This document shows positions 56,795-64,000 of a DNA stretch of 64,000 nt, piece after piece. The position numbers and the translations under genes are program-made. Under the pieces are notes generated by a model that worked only from the letters and a program-made list of their open reading frames with translations, was not told the DNA's origin and ran no database searches. This DNA comes from Colwellia sp. 1_MG-2023 (lineage in GTDB: Bacteria; Pseudomonadota; Gammaproteobacteria; Enterobacterales; Alteromonadaceae), in the NCBI RefSeq assembly GCF_030546755.1, contig NZ_JAUOPE010000002.1, forward strand, positions 62,001-126,000. Direction: 5' to 3'. How positions within the stretch are numbered: the stretch's first letter is position 1; the number at the start of each line of letters is the position of its first letter.

Positions 56795-58320
56795 GATGCT
56801 GCTCCGTGAGCATAAAATGAGCGAACTAGCGCTCTCTCGTTATAGGGAATGTGTTGATCGCCCATGATGATATAATCTTCATGACCTTTTCCGGCAAGCA
56901 ATACCACATCTTCTTTTTTAGCTTTATTCAGTGCCGACATTACCGCCTGTTGGCGCTCTAGTAGCACAGTAATTTTTTCAGGTTGCTGACAGCCAGCAAG
57001 AATATCTTGCGCAATATTTTCTGCGCTTTCAGTTCTAGGATTATCATTAGTAACAATAATATGATCGCTATTCGCTTCAGCAATTCTCCCCATTAAAGGG
57101 CGCTTACCTTTATCTCTGTCACCACCACAGCCAAACACAAGCCATAGCGCACCATGACAATGTTGACGACAAGCTTGTAAGGCATTTTCTAATGCATCAG
57201 GTGTATGAGCATAATCAACAATAGCGACGGGCTTATTGGCACCAACAAACGCTTCCATCCGACCAATAACCGGTGTTAACGATTGCACGGCTTTAGCAAT
57301 ATCCGACAATGAAACCTTTTCAATCAATAACACTGAAATCGCAGCAAGTAGGTTATCAATGTTAAAATCACCCATTATTTTGCTATTAATACTAATATCG
57401 CCAAGGTGAGTATGTAGCTGAAATTCAACGCCTTGTGGTAAATGTTTTATCGCTTTTGCTTGAACAAATAAATCAAAATCAGTGACTGAGTTACTACGAC
57501 CATAAACCAATACTGACTGATTTTTTGACCAAACACTTAACCAACGTTTTGCTTGTTCATCATCGCCATTTACAATGGCAATTTGCGCTGCTGTTTGGGT
57601 AAAAATTTGATATTTTGCTTGCGCATAATTTTCCATCGTTTGATGGTAATCGAGATGATCTCGCGTCAAGTTTGTGAAAATCGCCGTATCAAATAATGAA
57701 GCAGTCACTCGCCCTTGTGCTAATGCATGAGAAGATACTTCCATCGCAATATGTGATTGCTGCGCTTCTCTAAACTCTTGTAATAATTGATGAAGTTGCG
57801 ACGCACCTGGCGTGGTGTTATTGATTGGCGATAACTGCGCAACTTTTCCTGCGCCATTTGTACCTATCACCGAACAACTTTTGCCCGAAGTATCTAATAA
57901 CTGAGCGATCATTTGACTCGTGCTAGTTTTACCATTAGTTCCGGTAATACCAATCATGGTTAAGGCATTTTGAGGCGCTTGATAAAAAGCTTTCGCCAGC
58001 TCAAATAATTGCTGGTTTAATTGGTAAAATTCAATAATTGCAACAGAGTTACCTAGTGCATTAAATTGCTCGCTGCTTTGAGCATGCTCATTTGCAGAGT
58101 CACATTCCACTAAAATTAAATCACAGTTTTTTGCTAGCGCATCAGCAATATAAGCACGACCTTTTTGTGCTGTGCCATTTACCGCACAAAAAATATCGCC
58201 AGCATTAACGTCACGCGTATCATTGACTAAATGACGAACTTGTTCGTTTAACGACAAGTTAATCGATACATCAAACTGTGATAATACCTGTTCAATAACA
58301 GCAGCGTTGGAGCTAAACAT
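56791..58320 (-). CDS. murE: UDP-MurNAc-L-Ala-D-Glu--meso-diaminopimelate ligase
   Basis: Adds the third residue of the stem peptide. 509 residues from the ATG at 58320, which has AAGGAG 8 nt upstream; an earlier start at 58380 lies deep inside ftsI. P-loop 'GITGTNGKTSTSQMIA', 'YAHTPDALENAL' and the 'DNPR' motif ('TNDNPRTESAENI') indicate meso-diaminopimelate, not lysine, specificity. It overlaps ftsI by 8 bases and murF by 4. Confidence 0.97.
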   Translation of the reverse strand: MFSSNAAVIEQVLSQFDVSINLSLNEQVRHLVNDTRDVNAGDIFCAVNGTAQKGRAYIADALAKNCDLILVECDSANEHAQSSEQFNALGNSVAIIEFYQLNQQLFELAKAFYQAPQNALTMIGITGTNGKTSTSQMIAQLLDTSGKSCSVIGTNGAGKVAQLSPINNTTPGASQLHQLLQEFREAQQSHIAMEVSSHALAQGRVTASLFDTAIFTNLTRDHLDYHQTMENYAQAKYQIFTQTAAQIAIVNGDDEQAKRWLSVWSKNQSVLVYGRSNSVTDFDLFVQAKAIKHLPQGVEFQLHTHLGDISINSKIMGDFNIDNLLAAISVLLIEKVSLSDIAKAVQSLTPVIGRMEAFVGANKPVAIVDYAHTPDALENALQACRQHCHGALWLVFGCGGDRDKGKRPLMGRIAEANSDHIIVTNDNPRTESAENIAQDILAGCQQPEKITVLLERQQAVMSALNKAKKEDVVLLAGKGHEDYIIMGDQHIPYNERALVRSFYAHGAAS

Positions 58321-60079
58321 GGCTTGGCTCCTTAGTATTAAGGCTATTATTGGCGGTTGCAGTATTGGCATCAGGAGCAATATTTAATAACCGTAATGCG
58401 CCCTTCATAATTCTAGAAAATACCGGCGCAGCTACTTCACCGCCGTGATATAAATCGCCGCCAGGCTCATTAATCACCACAACAATCGCTAATTCTGGAT
58501 TTGAAATTGGCGCAATTCCAGCAAAAAGACCAACATAATCATTACCATAACCACCGGCCATGGCTTTAAAAGCGGTCCCCGTTTTGCCACCTACCCGATA
58601 GCCAGCGACTTTTGCTTGTTCTACAGGGTGATCATTGACTACATGCTCTAACATGCTGACCACTTCTTGGCTGTATTTTGCTGAGAACACTCGTTGCTCT
58701 TCAAATAAGCTTGGCGAGGCAGTTGTTGTTTTTGATTTTTTAAGAATCGTTAACGGACGTTTAATACCGCCATTGGCAATGGTTGCATAGAATCTTGCCA
58801 GTTGAAGTGGTGTTGCCGCTACGCCCATTCCATAAGATAGAGTAGCTAATTCAATTTGTGACCAACGTTGACGGTCGTGCATGATGCCAGAACTTTCACC
58901 GATTAAACCTGTGCCGGTAGACTCGCCAAAGCCTGCTTCAAAAAATTTATCTAAGAAAAACTCTTTTGGCATATCTAACGCCAATTTAGTGGTTCCCATA
59001 TTTGATGAGTTCACTAAAATGTCCGTTAGTGTTTGCTCACCATGATTACGCGGGTCACTAACGCGACGACCACCAATGCGCATTCTACCAGGGTTAGTAT
59101 CAACGACTGTGTTAGTCGTTGCCGAGCCAAATTCTAACGCAGATAACACAGTTAATGGTTTCATCGTAGAACCAGGCTCATAAAAATCGGTAATGGCTCG
59201 ATTTCTAAAACGATGAATTGCAACATTGCGACGATTGTTAGGGTTATAAGAAGGACTATTGACTAACGCTAATATTTCACCGGTGTGAACATTAGTTACC
59301 ACCACAGAGCCAGAACTTGCTTTAAACGCTTTTACCGCACCTTTTAATTCAGTATAAGCAAGGGCTTGAATACGCTGATCAATACTTAAGGTTAAATCTT
59401 CAGGCGGTGTTGATTCAACATCTTTTAACACCTCTATACGATTTCCTTTGGCATCTTTTCGGTATTGTTTTTTACCGTTTTCACCCGTTAATAATTGATC
59501 ATAAACCCGTTCTACGCCCTCAATACCTTTATCATCAACATTGGTAAAACCAACAATATGCGCACTAATTTCACCCGTTGGGTAAAAACGCTTAGATTCT
59601 TTTCTTAAATGGATACCAGGAATTTTTAACTGTTTGATATAGGCAGCCATGGCAGGTGAAACCTGACGCTCAACATAAACAAAACGCTTGGCAGGATTAC
59701 GAGTCACCCTTTCTTTTAAAATATTGACGTCTTTATCAAGCACATCAGCCAGTGCTTGCCAATGCTCAACCATCGCCAAAGCATTATTTTGCATGACGAT
59801 TTTAGGATCCGCCCAAACCGTTTCCACAGGAACGCTAACCGCAAGTTCTCGACCATTTCGGTCGACAATTGAGCCACGATGCACTTTACTTGCTGCCGTT
59901 CTAAGTGAACGCATATCACCTTGTTTCTTCAACATTTCAGGTTCAACCACCTGAATGTAAGCTGTGCGAGCCGCTAAACCAAAATATACAAGCACAATAA
60001 CGCCTAGCACGAGGTAAAAACGCCATGCTACCGTTGTTGGTTTGTATTTATCTGCTTGCTTCTTCACACTGCCCTTCAT
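58313..60079 (-). CDS. ftsI: Septal penicillin-binding protein 3 (FtsI)
   Basis: Transpeptidase that cross-links septal peptidoglycan with FtsW. 588 residues: TM helix about 20-41, pedestal domain ('RGSIVDRNGRELAVSVP'), and the transpeptidase domain with catalytic S304 in 'PGSTMKPLTV', the SSN motif in 'LVNSSNMGTTK' and 'GGKTGTAFKA'. There is no long cleavable C-terminal tail beyond 'KEPSHV'. ATGA overlap with ftsL and 8-base overlap with murE. Confidence 0.98.
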   Translation of the reverse strand: MKGSVKKQADKYKPTTVAWRFYLVLGVIVLVYFGLAARTAYIQVVEPEMLKKQGDMRSLRTAASKVHRGSIVDRNGRELAVSVPVETVWADPKIVMQNNALAMVEHWQALADVLDKDVNILKERVTRNPAKRFVYVERQVSPAMAAYIKQLKIPGIHLRKESKRFYPTGEISAHIVGFTNVDDKGIEGVERVYDQLLTGENGKKQYRKDAKGNRIEVLKDVESTPPEDLTLSIDQRIQALAYTELKGAVKAFKASSGSVVVTNVHTGEILALVNSPSYNPNNRRNVAIHRFRNRAITDFYEPGSTMKPLTVLSALEFGSATTNTVVDTNPGRMRIGGRRVSDPRNHGEQTLTDILVNSSNMGTTKLALDMPKEFFLDKFFEAGFGESTGTGLIGESSGIMHDRQRWSQIELATLSYGMGVAATPLQLARFYATIANGGIKRPLTILKKSKTTTASPSLFEEQRVFSAKYSQEVVSMLEHVVNDHPVEQAKVAGYRVGGKTGTAFKAMAGGYGNDYVGLFAGIAPISNPELAIVVVINEPGGDLYHGGEVAAPVFSRIMKGALRLLNIAPDANTATANNSLNTKEPSHV

Positions 60080-60393
60080 TTTAATGTCACGATCACTTCA
60101 GACTTTGCATTTGGTTTCACCATATTCAGTAACTTTTCTGCTTTACTTTCTATGGCACTATGCTCTGCCAAACTATTTTGCTCTAACAATAAGTTTCGCC
60201 ATTCAATATCCAGCTCATCTCGTTGTGCTAATAATGTTTCTAATTGACTAGTACTTTGTCGATTTAAATGGGTGAAATAAATCACCGAAAATGCCGACAT
60301 CACTACCATTGCTAATAAAATATAAACAACCATGTGTTGTTTAATATCGCGCCACAATTCAAAAGCCAACACGACTTTTGTACTGGTTTTCAT
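60076..60393 (-). CDS. ftsL: Cell division protein FtsL
   Basis: Small bitopic divisome protein that forms the FtsQLB complex. 105 residues: short cytoplasmic N-terminus, TM helix at about 21-42 ('MVVYILLAMVVMSAFSVIYF') and a periplasmic coiled coil ('SQLETLLAQRDELDIEWRNL'). It overlaps rsmH by one base and ftsI by four. Sequence identity within the family is low, so the call leans on topology and position. Confidence 0.93.
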   Translation of the reverse strand: MKTSTKVVLAFELWRDIKQHMVVYILLAMVVMSAFSVIYFTHLNRQSTSQLETLLAQRDELDIEWRNLLLEQNSLAEHSAIESKAEKLLNMVKPNAKSEVIVTLK

Positions 60394-61334
60394 TACTCAG
60401 CCAATCTCTGCGCCACTCGCATCACTGAACTACGCGAGCGGACATTTTCTTCTACTTCGGTTTTACTCGGTTTATGTTTTCTACCGACTAACATTAACTT
60501 TTTGCCTTTATTTAATTCAGCTTCACTGATCGGCATACCGCGTGGTACTTTTTTTCCTTGTGAATGCTTTTTCATAAATTGTTTAACAAGACGATCTTCC
60601 AGTGAATGAAAGCTGATCACGACTAAACGACCCTCTTCTTTTAAAACATTTAACGAGGCATTTAATGCCTTTTCTATTTGCTCAAGTTCGCTATTGATAT
60701 ACATGCGAATTGCTTGAAAGCTTCTTGTAGCGGGATGTTTTTTGATTTCACGTTGCGGAGCAATTTTTTTAATTAATGCCGCAAGTTCACCGGTGCGTGT
60801 TAACGGGTTTTCTTCGCGCGAATCAACAATACCGTTAGCAATACGCCACGCATGTTTTTCTTCACCAAAGGTACGTAAAACCCATGTAATATCTTCCACA
60901 TCAGCTGTAGCTAGCCATTCTGCTGCGGTTTGGCCACGTGTCGTGTCCATACGCATATCAAGTGGGCCATCTTTCATAAAACTAAAACCGCGTTCGGCTT
61001 CATCGAGTTGCGGAGAGGAAACACCTAAGTCGAGCAGAATGCCGTCTACTTGACTTAACAACTGGTGTTTTTCCGCTATTTGCTGAAGATCAGCAAAGCC
61101 ATGATGTTCGATACTAAAACGGGAGTCATCAGCAAATTTCTTCGCTGCTGAGATTGCAGTAGGATCTCGGTCGATGGCTATTAGTCGCCCTTGGTCAGAG
61201 AGCTTAGAAAGAATAAGTCCCGAGTGGCCGCCGCGACCAAACGTACAGTCGATATAGATACCGTCTGGTTTAAGCGCGAGTCCTGTAATTGCTTCGTCAA
61301 GCAACACAGAAATATGAGACTTATCTGTATGCAT
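60393..61334 (-). CDS. rsmH: 16S rRNA m4C1402 methyltransferase (MraW)
   Basis: N4-methylates C1402 in the ribosomal decoding centre using S-adenosylmethionine. 313 residues: '[20 protein letters not shown]', SAM-binding '[15 protein letters not shown]', '[20 protein letters not shown]', 'PLDMRMD' and '[15 protein letters not shown]'. It follows mraZ by 31 bases and joins ftsL by a TAATG overlap. Confidence 0.98.
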   Translation of the reverse strand: MHTDKSHISVLLDEAITGLALKPDGIYIDCTFGRGGHSGLILSKLSDQGRLIAIDRDPTAISAAKKFADDSRFSIEHHGFADLQQIAEKHQLLSQVDGILLDLGVSSPQLDEAERGFSFMKDGPLDMRMDTTRGQTAAEWLATADVEDITWVLRTFGEEKHAWRIANGIVDSREENPLTRTGELAALIKKIAPQREIKKHPATRSFQAIRMYINSELEQIEKALNASLNVLKEEGRLVVISFHSLEDRLVKQFMKKHSQGKKVPRGMPISEAELNKGKKLMLVGRKHKPSKTEVEENVRSRSSVMRVAQRLAE

Positions 61335-61365
61335 TTTTGTAAACGCCGTTATTTAGTTATGCTAT

Positions 61366-61824
61366 TTATAAAGACAGATCAAGTAATCGTTCTGTAAGTT
61401 CAATTTCACCTGATTGTATCTTAGCAATGCCTTGCTGCATTTGACCTTGCCAAGCTTGTTCGCTCCAAATTTCAAACTTTTTCAACTGCCCAACTAACAT
61501 AATGTTTTTATCTAAGCCGGCATGTTGACGCAACGGACCATTAATTAATAAACGACCACTTTTATCAATTTCACAATCTGAAGCATTACCAAGTAAAACT
61601 TGTTGCAACAATCTTTCTTGTGGATTCATACTAGATAACCCACAAAGTTTTAATTCAATTTCTTCCCATTCAGGAAGCGGATAAAGCAATAAACAAGGGT
61701 GTTGAATATCAACAGTGCACACCATTTTTCCTTCGCAATCAGCAAATAGCTCTTCGCGATACCGAGTTGGTATCGTGATTCTATTTTTGCTATCAAGCGT
61801 AATTGAACTGGTGCCTCTAAACAT
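61366..61824 (-). CDS. mraZ: Transcriptional regulator MraZ
   Basis: Oligomeric AbrB-like regulator of the dcw cluster. From the ATG at 61824 it has 152 residues and starts 'MFRGTSSITLDSKNRITIP', the canonical opening. Two SpoVT/AbrB-type half domains are present ('RGTSSITLDSKNRITIPTRY' and 'CEIDKSGRLLINGPLRQHAG'). Open frame upstream to 61872 runs over the operator boxes and is unlikely to be translated. The ribosome-binding site is weak (AGGG only 2 nt before ATG). E. coli MraZ represses its own operon. Confidence 0.96.
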   Translation of the reverse strand: MFRGTSSITLDSKNRITIPTRYREELFADCEGKMVCTVDIQHPCLLLYPLPEWEEIELKLCGLSSMNPQERLLQQVLLGNASDCEIDKSGRLLINGPLRQHAGLDKNIMLVGQLKKFEIWSEQAWQGQMQQGIAKIQSGEIELTERLLDLSL

Positions 61825-61866
61825 AACCCTATTTTTATTTTTTTGAATGGGTCGTAGAATCTTAAG

Positions 61867-61892
61867 ATCCACAATTTCCCACTTTTCTCCAC
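61867..61892 (-). promoter_or_regulatory. MraZ operator, three 10-bp-spaced repeats
   Basis: Read leftwards: GTGGAG-N4-GTGGGA-N4-GTGGAT (complements at 61887-61892, 61877-61882, 61867-61872). This is the arrangement of E. coli MraZ boxes, TGGGN repeats at 10-bp spacing. They lie just downstream of the proposed -10, where bound MraZ would block transcription. Confidence 0.85.
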
Positions 61893-61900
61893 ATTTATAC

Positions 61901-61930
61901 AGTTTAGTGAGAAATGCAAAGTTATGTCAA
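61901..61930 (-). promoter_or_regulatory. Candidate promoter of the dcw cluster (Pmra)
   Basis: A perfect -35 TTGACA (complement of 61925-61930) is followed 18 bases on by TAAACT (complement of 61901-61906), four of six matches to the -10 consensus. It sits directly before the MraZ boxes. Confidence 0.6.
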
Positions 61931-62000
61931 GCAAAGAATTGTTATTTCGATCGCGACGATCACTAATAAAATTAAGGGATTTAGCGAAGATGATGAATTT

Positions 62001-62016
62001 GTGGGGTTTTGTGGAT
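62001..62016 (+). promoter_or_regulatory. Second pair of MraZ-like boxes, opposite orientation
   Basis: GTGGGG-N4-GTGGAT at exact 10-bp spacing on the plus strand, 109 bases from the main operator and pointing towards the GH109 gene. It is only two repeats, so it could be chance. Confidence 0.4.
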
Positions 62017-62354
62017 CTCTATCCCCAAAAATGATGAAAAAATTAATTTTTTGAGCATTTTTTGTTATTTATGTGCGGGTTTTGACATCAGAAGTGGCGG
62101 CTAAAAAAGTTGCTTAAATCAAAGTGGATGAATTTTACTTTAAAACAAGACGTTAAACACGCGTTTCTTCAATATGAAATGATATAGATGACTTAAATAA
62201 TTGATTAAGCATCTGGTGCGACTATTTTCATATTGACGTTTTGAAAGTGATGATACTTTTATTGTGTAAACAATTCACCGTCTATATCTTGCAAAAGCTT
62301 TTATCGGCAAGTAACTTATTCACCACCTTACCAATTTTAAAAAAGCACCTTTAT

Positions 62355-63821
62355 ATGAGTAAATTTAACCGTCGCAACTTTATTAAATCAGTCGCTGCCG
62401 TCACCGCCGCGACGATCTCCGCTAGTCAAGCAAGTGCTGATACCTTTACTCAAGTTCCTAAAAAATCACCCATTTCAAAAAATAAAACAGTTATGGGGTT
62501 AACGTCAGCAAAAATGCCAGTGGTAAGAATAGGCTTTATTGGCGTTGGTGAGCGTGGCTATGGTCATGTTAAACATTGTTGCCATATTGAAGGGGTTGAA
62601 ATTAAAGCGATTTGCGATATTCATCAAGACGTTTTAGATAAATCCAATCAATATGTAGTAGCACAAGGACTGGCAGCGCCAGATCAATATACCGGCTCTG
62701 ACCTGTCGTATAAAGACATGCTCAACAGACAAGATATTGATATTGTGATTATTTCAACCCCTTGGCGTTGGCACACTCCCATGTCTGTCGACACCATGGA
62801 AAGTGGTAAGCACGCTTTTGTAGAAGTTCCTGCAGCAACCACCGTTGAAGAATGTTGGCAATTAGTAGACACCGCAGAGCGAACGCAAAAAAACTGTATG
62901 ATGATGGAGAATGTTTGTTACGGGCGCGATGAATTAATGGTGTTAAATATGGCACGCCATGGTTTATTTGGCGAACTGTTGCACGGTGAGGCCGCTTATA
63001 TTCATGAGCTACGTTGGCAAATGAAAGAGACTGACAGAAAAACAGGCTCTTGGCGTACTTATTGGCATACCAAAACCCAAGGAAACTTGTATCCAACGCA
63101 TGGTTTAGGGCCGGTTTCACAATATATGAATATTAATAGAGGCGATCGTTTTGATTATTTAACCTCTACGAGTTCGCCTGCTTTGGGTAGAAAAGCCTAC
63201 GCTCAACGTGAATTTTCTGCTGAGCATGAACGCAACCAGTTAAATTACATTAACGGTGATATGAATACCACAGTGATCAAAACCAAACTCGGTCGCAGCA
63301 TTATGGTTCAACACGATACAACAACGCCAAGACCATATTCTCGTCATAACTATATTCAAGGAACCAATGGCGCTTTTGCCGGCTTTCCAAATAGAATTGC
63401 GATAGAAACTCCCCCACAAAAAATAGCAGCGCAATATGAAAACGACTACCAAATAGCACTTAAACACTGGCTGGATTCAGGACAAATCGGTCGCAAGCCT
63501 TCAGCGCCAAGTTTTCATCACTGGGATCATCAATTAGCAAAATGGCAAGCCGAGTTTGATCACCCACTATGGTTAAAAATGGGGGAAGCTGCTACACAAA
63601 ATGGCGGTCATGGTGGTATGGACTTTTTAATGTTATGGCGAATGATTTATTGCTTACGCCACGGTGAAGCTCTTGACCAAGACGTTTATGATGCTGCAGC
63701 TTGGTCGGTAATCGCACCTTTAAGTGCTGACTCGGTTACCGACAGAAGTAACAGTAAAGATATTCCTGATTTCACGCGCGGCATTTGGCAAACCGCAAAA
63801 CCACTTGGCATAATAGGTTAA
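62355..63821 (+). CDS. Tat-exported GH109-type / Gfo-Idh-MocA oxidoreductase
   Basis: 488 residues from the ATG at 62355. Twin-arginine signal ('[20 protein letters not shown]') ending near 'ASA', then a Rossmann NAD-binding domain ('[15 protein letters not shown]') and a C-terminal alpha/beta domain. '[20 protein letters not shown]', '[20 protein letters not shown]', '[20 protein letters not shown]' and '[16 protein letters not shown]' follow the GH109 alpha-N-acetylgalactosaminidase family, which uses NAD in a redox-assisted cleavage. Tat export fits a protein folded around NAD. Substrate is unproven; it may be another amino-sugar glycoside. The next gene begins 7 bases later, implying co-transcription. 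Confidence 0.88.
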   Translation: MSKFNRRNFIKSVAAVTAATISASQASADTFTQVPKKSPISKNKTVMGLTSAKMPVVRIGFIGVGERGYGHVKHCCHIEGVEIKAICDIHQDVLDKSNQYVVAQGLAAPDQYTGSDLSYKDMLNRQDIDIVIISTPWRWHTPMSVDTMESGKHAFVEVPAATTVEECWQLVDTAERTQKNCMMMENVCYGRDELMVLNMARHGLFGELLHGEAAYIHELRWQMKETDRKTGSWRTYWHTKTQGNLYPTHGLGPVSQYMNINRGDRFDYLTSTSSPALGRKAYAQREFSAEHERNQLNYINGDMNTTVIKTKLGRSIMVQHDTTTPRPYSRHNYIQGTNGAFAGFPNRIAIETPPQKIAAQYENDYQIALKHWLDSGQIGRKPSAPSFHHWDHQLAKWQAEFDHPLWLKMGEAATQNGGHGGMDFLMLWRMIYCLRHGEALDQDVYDAAAWSVIAPLSADSVTDRSNSKDIPDFTRGIWQTAKPLGIIG

Positions 63822-63828
63822 GCGATTG

Positions 63829-64000
63829 ATGAAAAATTTATCCGAAACCAGCTTAGTGATACTCGCGGCAGGAAGAGGTTCTCGTTTTGGTGGCGCTAAA
63901 CAGTTCCACGCTTTTGGTCAGCTAAATAAAACTTTAATGTCTTATAACATTTGTCATGCCATAGACAAGGGTTGTCAACATATCGTTTTTATTACTCAAG
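63829..64000 (+). CDS. Sugar-nucleotidyltransferase-like protein (5' part, cut by window end)
   Basis: The first 57 codons encode 'SLVILAAGRGSRFGGAKQFH', the nucleotide-binding signature LxAAGxGxRxGxxK of NTP transferases (GlmU, IspD, MobA, phosphocholine cytidylyltransferase relatives). The gene starts at ATG 63829 and continues beyond the window, so its full domain layout and substrate cannot be told. It follows the GH109 gene by 7 bases, so the two probably share a pathway. Confidence 0.7.
   Translation, partial: MKNLSETSLVILAAGRGSRFGGAKQFHAFGQLNKTLMSYNICHAIDKGCQHIVFITQ

Larger units (their letters stand above)
61825..62354. other. Divergent control region mraZ / GH109 gene
   Basis: 530 bases without a gene. 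The left third holds the mraZ promoter and MraZ boxes (61867-61930). A second box pair in the other direction lies at 62001-62016. The rest, up to 62354, is AT-rich leader of the GH109 gene with no clear promoter. An open frame from 62241 extends the GH109 gene but is probably untranslated. Confidence 0.6.

Noticed and set aside
62241-62354. N-terminal extension of the GH109 gene
   Set aside because: It would put 38 residues ahead of a well-formed twin-arginine signal, which needs to be at the N-terminus.
62749-63120. 123-codon open frame antisense to the GH109 gene
   Set aside because: It covers the most conserved part of the GH109 protein and shows no protein family features.

Overview
The window is AT-rich chromosomal DNA from a marine gammaproteobacterium, most likely Alteromonadales and close to Colwelliaceae (Colwellia/Thalassotalea type). 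That placement rests on protein style and gene order, not on a database search. From position 20669 in reverse to the end, the order mraZ...ftsZ-lpxC-secA-mutT-yacG-zapD-coaE-pilDCBA-nadC-ampDE-pdhR-aceEF-lpd, with acnB nearby, follows the 2-3 minute region of the E. coli chromosome. This is core chromosome. No prophage, insertion sequence, CRISPR array, tRNA or rRNA was seen.

Layout. 1-4.2 kb: a CBS-domain protein, the protein AMPylase SelO and a nitrate/nitrite-sensor-type chemoreceptor. 4.5-10.9 kb: a glyoxylate module with isocitrate lyase, a divergent LysR regulator, an LrgA/LrgB membrane pair and malate synthase G. 11.2-14.6 kb: a small secreted protein, an ECF sigma factor operon (sigma, membrane anti-sigma candidate, periplasmic coiled-coil protein) and a single-domain parvulin. 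15.1-21.6 kb: an unusually long AcnB, a small lipoprotein, an OmpA-type protein and an S9 peptidase. 21.7-28.6 kb: lpd, aceF, aceE and pdhR. 28.9-32.1 kb: ampE, ampD, a membrane-anchored aspartic protease and nadC. 32.5-37.1 kb: type IV pilus genes pilA, B, C, D. 37.1-43.8 kb: coaE, zapD, yacG, mutT, secA, an M23 peptidase and dciA. 43.8-61.8 kb: lpxC and a complete division/cell-wall (dcw) cluster from ftsZ back to mraZ. 62.4-64 kb: a Tat-exported GH109-type protein and the start of a sugar-nucleotidyltransferase-like gene.

How they work together. The central-carbon genes (PdhR-AceEF-Lpd, AcnB, AceA, GlcB) take pyruvate and acetyl-CoA into the TCA cycle and glyoxylate shunt. The dcw block makes lipid II and the divisome in one long leftward run with many 1-8 nt gene overlaps. 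It starts at a promoter that has three 10-bp-spaced MraZ boxes. AmpD recycles the peptidoglycan that the dcw enzymes make, ZapD acts on FtsZ, and the M23 protein is a likely wall hydrolase or hydrolase activator.

Most worth a second look: LrgAB lying between the two glyoxylate-shunt enzymes, suggesting a C2/C3 acid transporter; a 114-nt intergenic palindrome just after secA; the unnamed ECF sigma trio; the long, inverted acnB with two palindromes upstream; and identical inverted terminators around the S9 peptidase.
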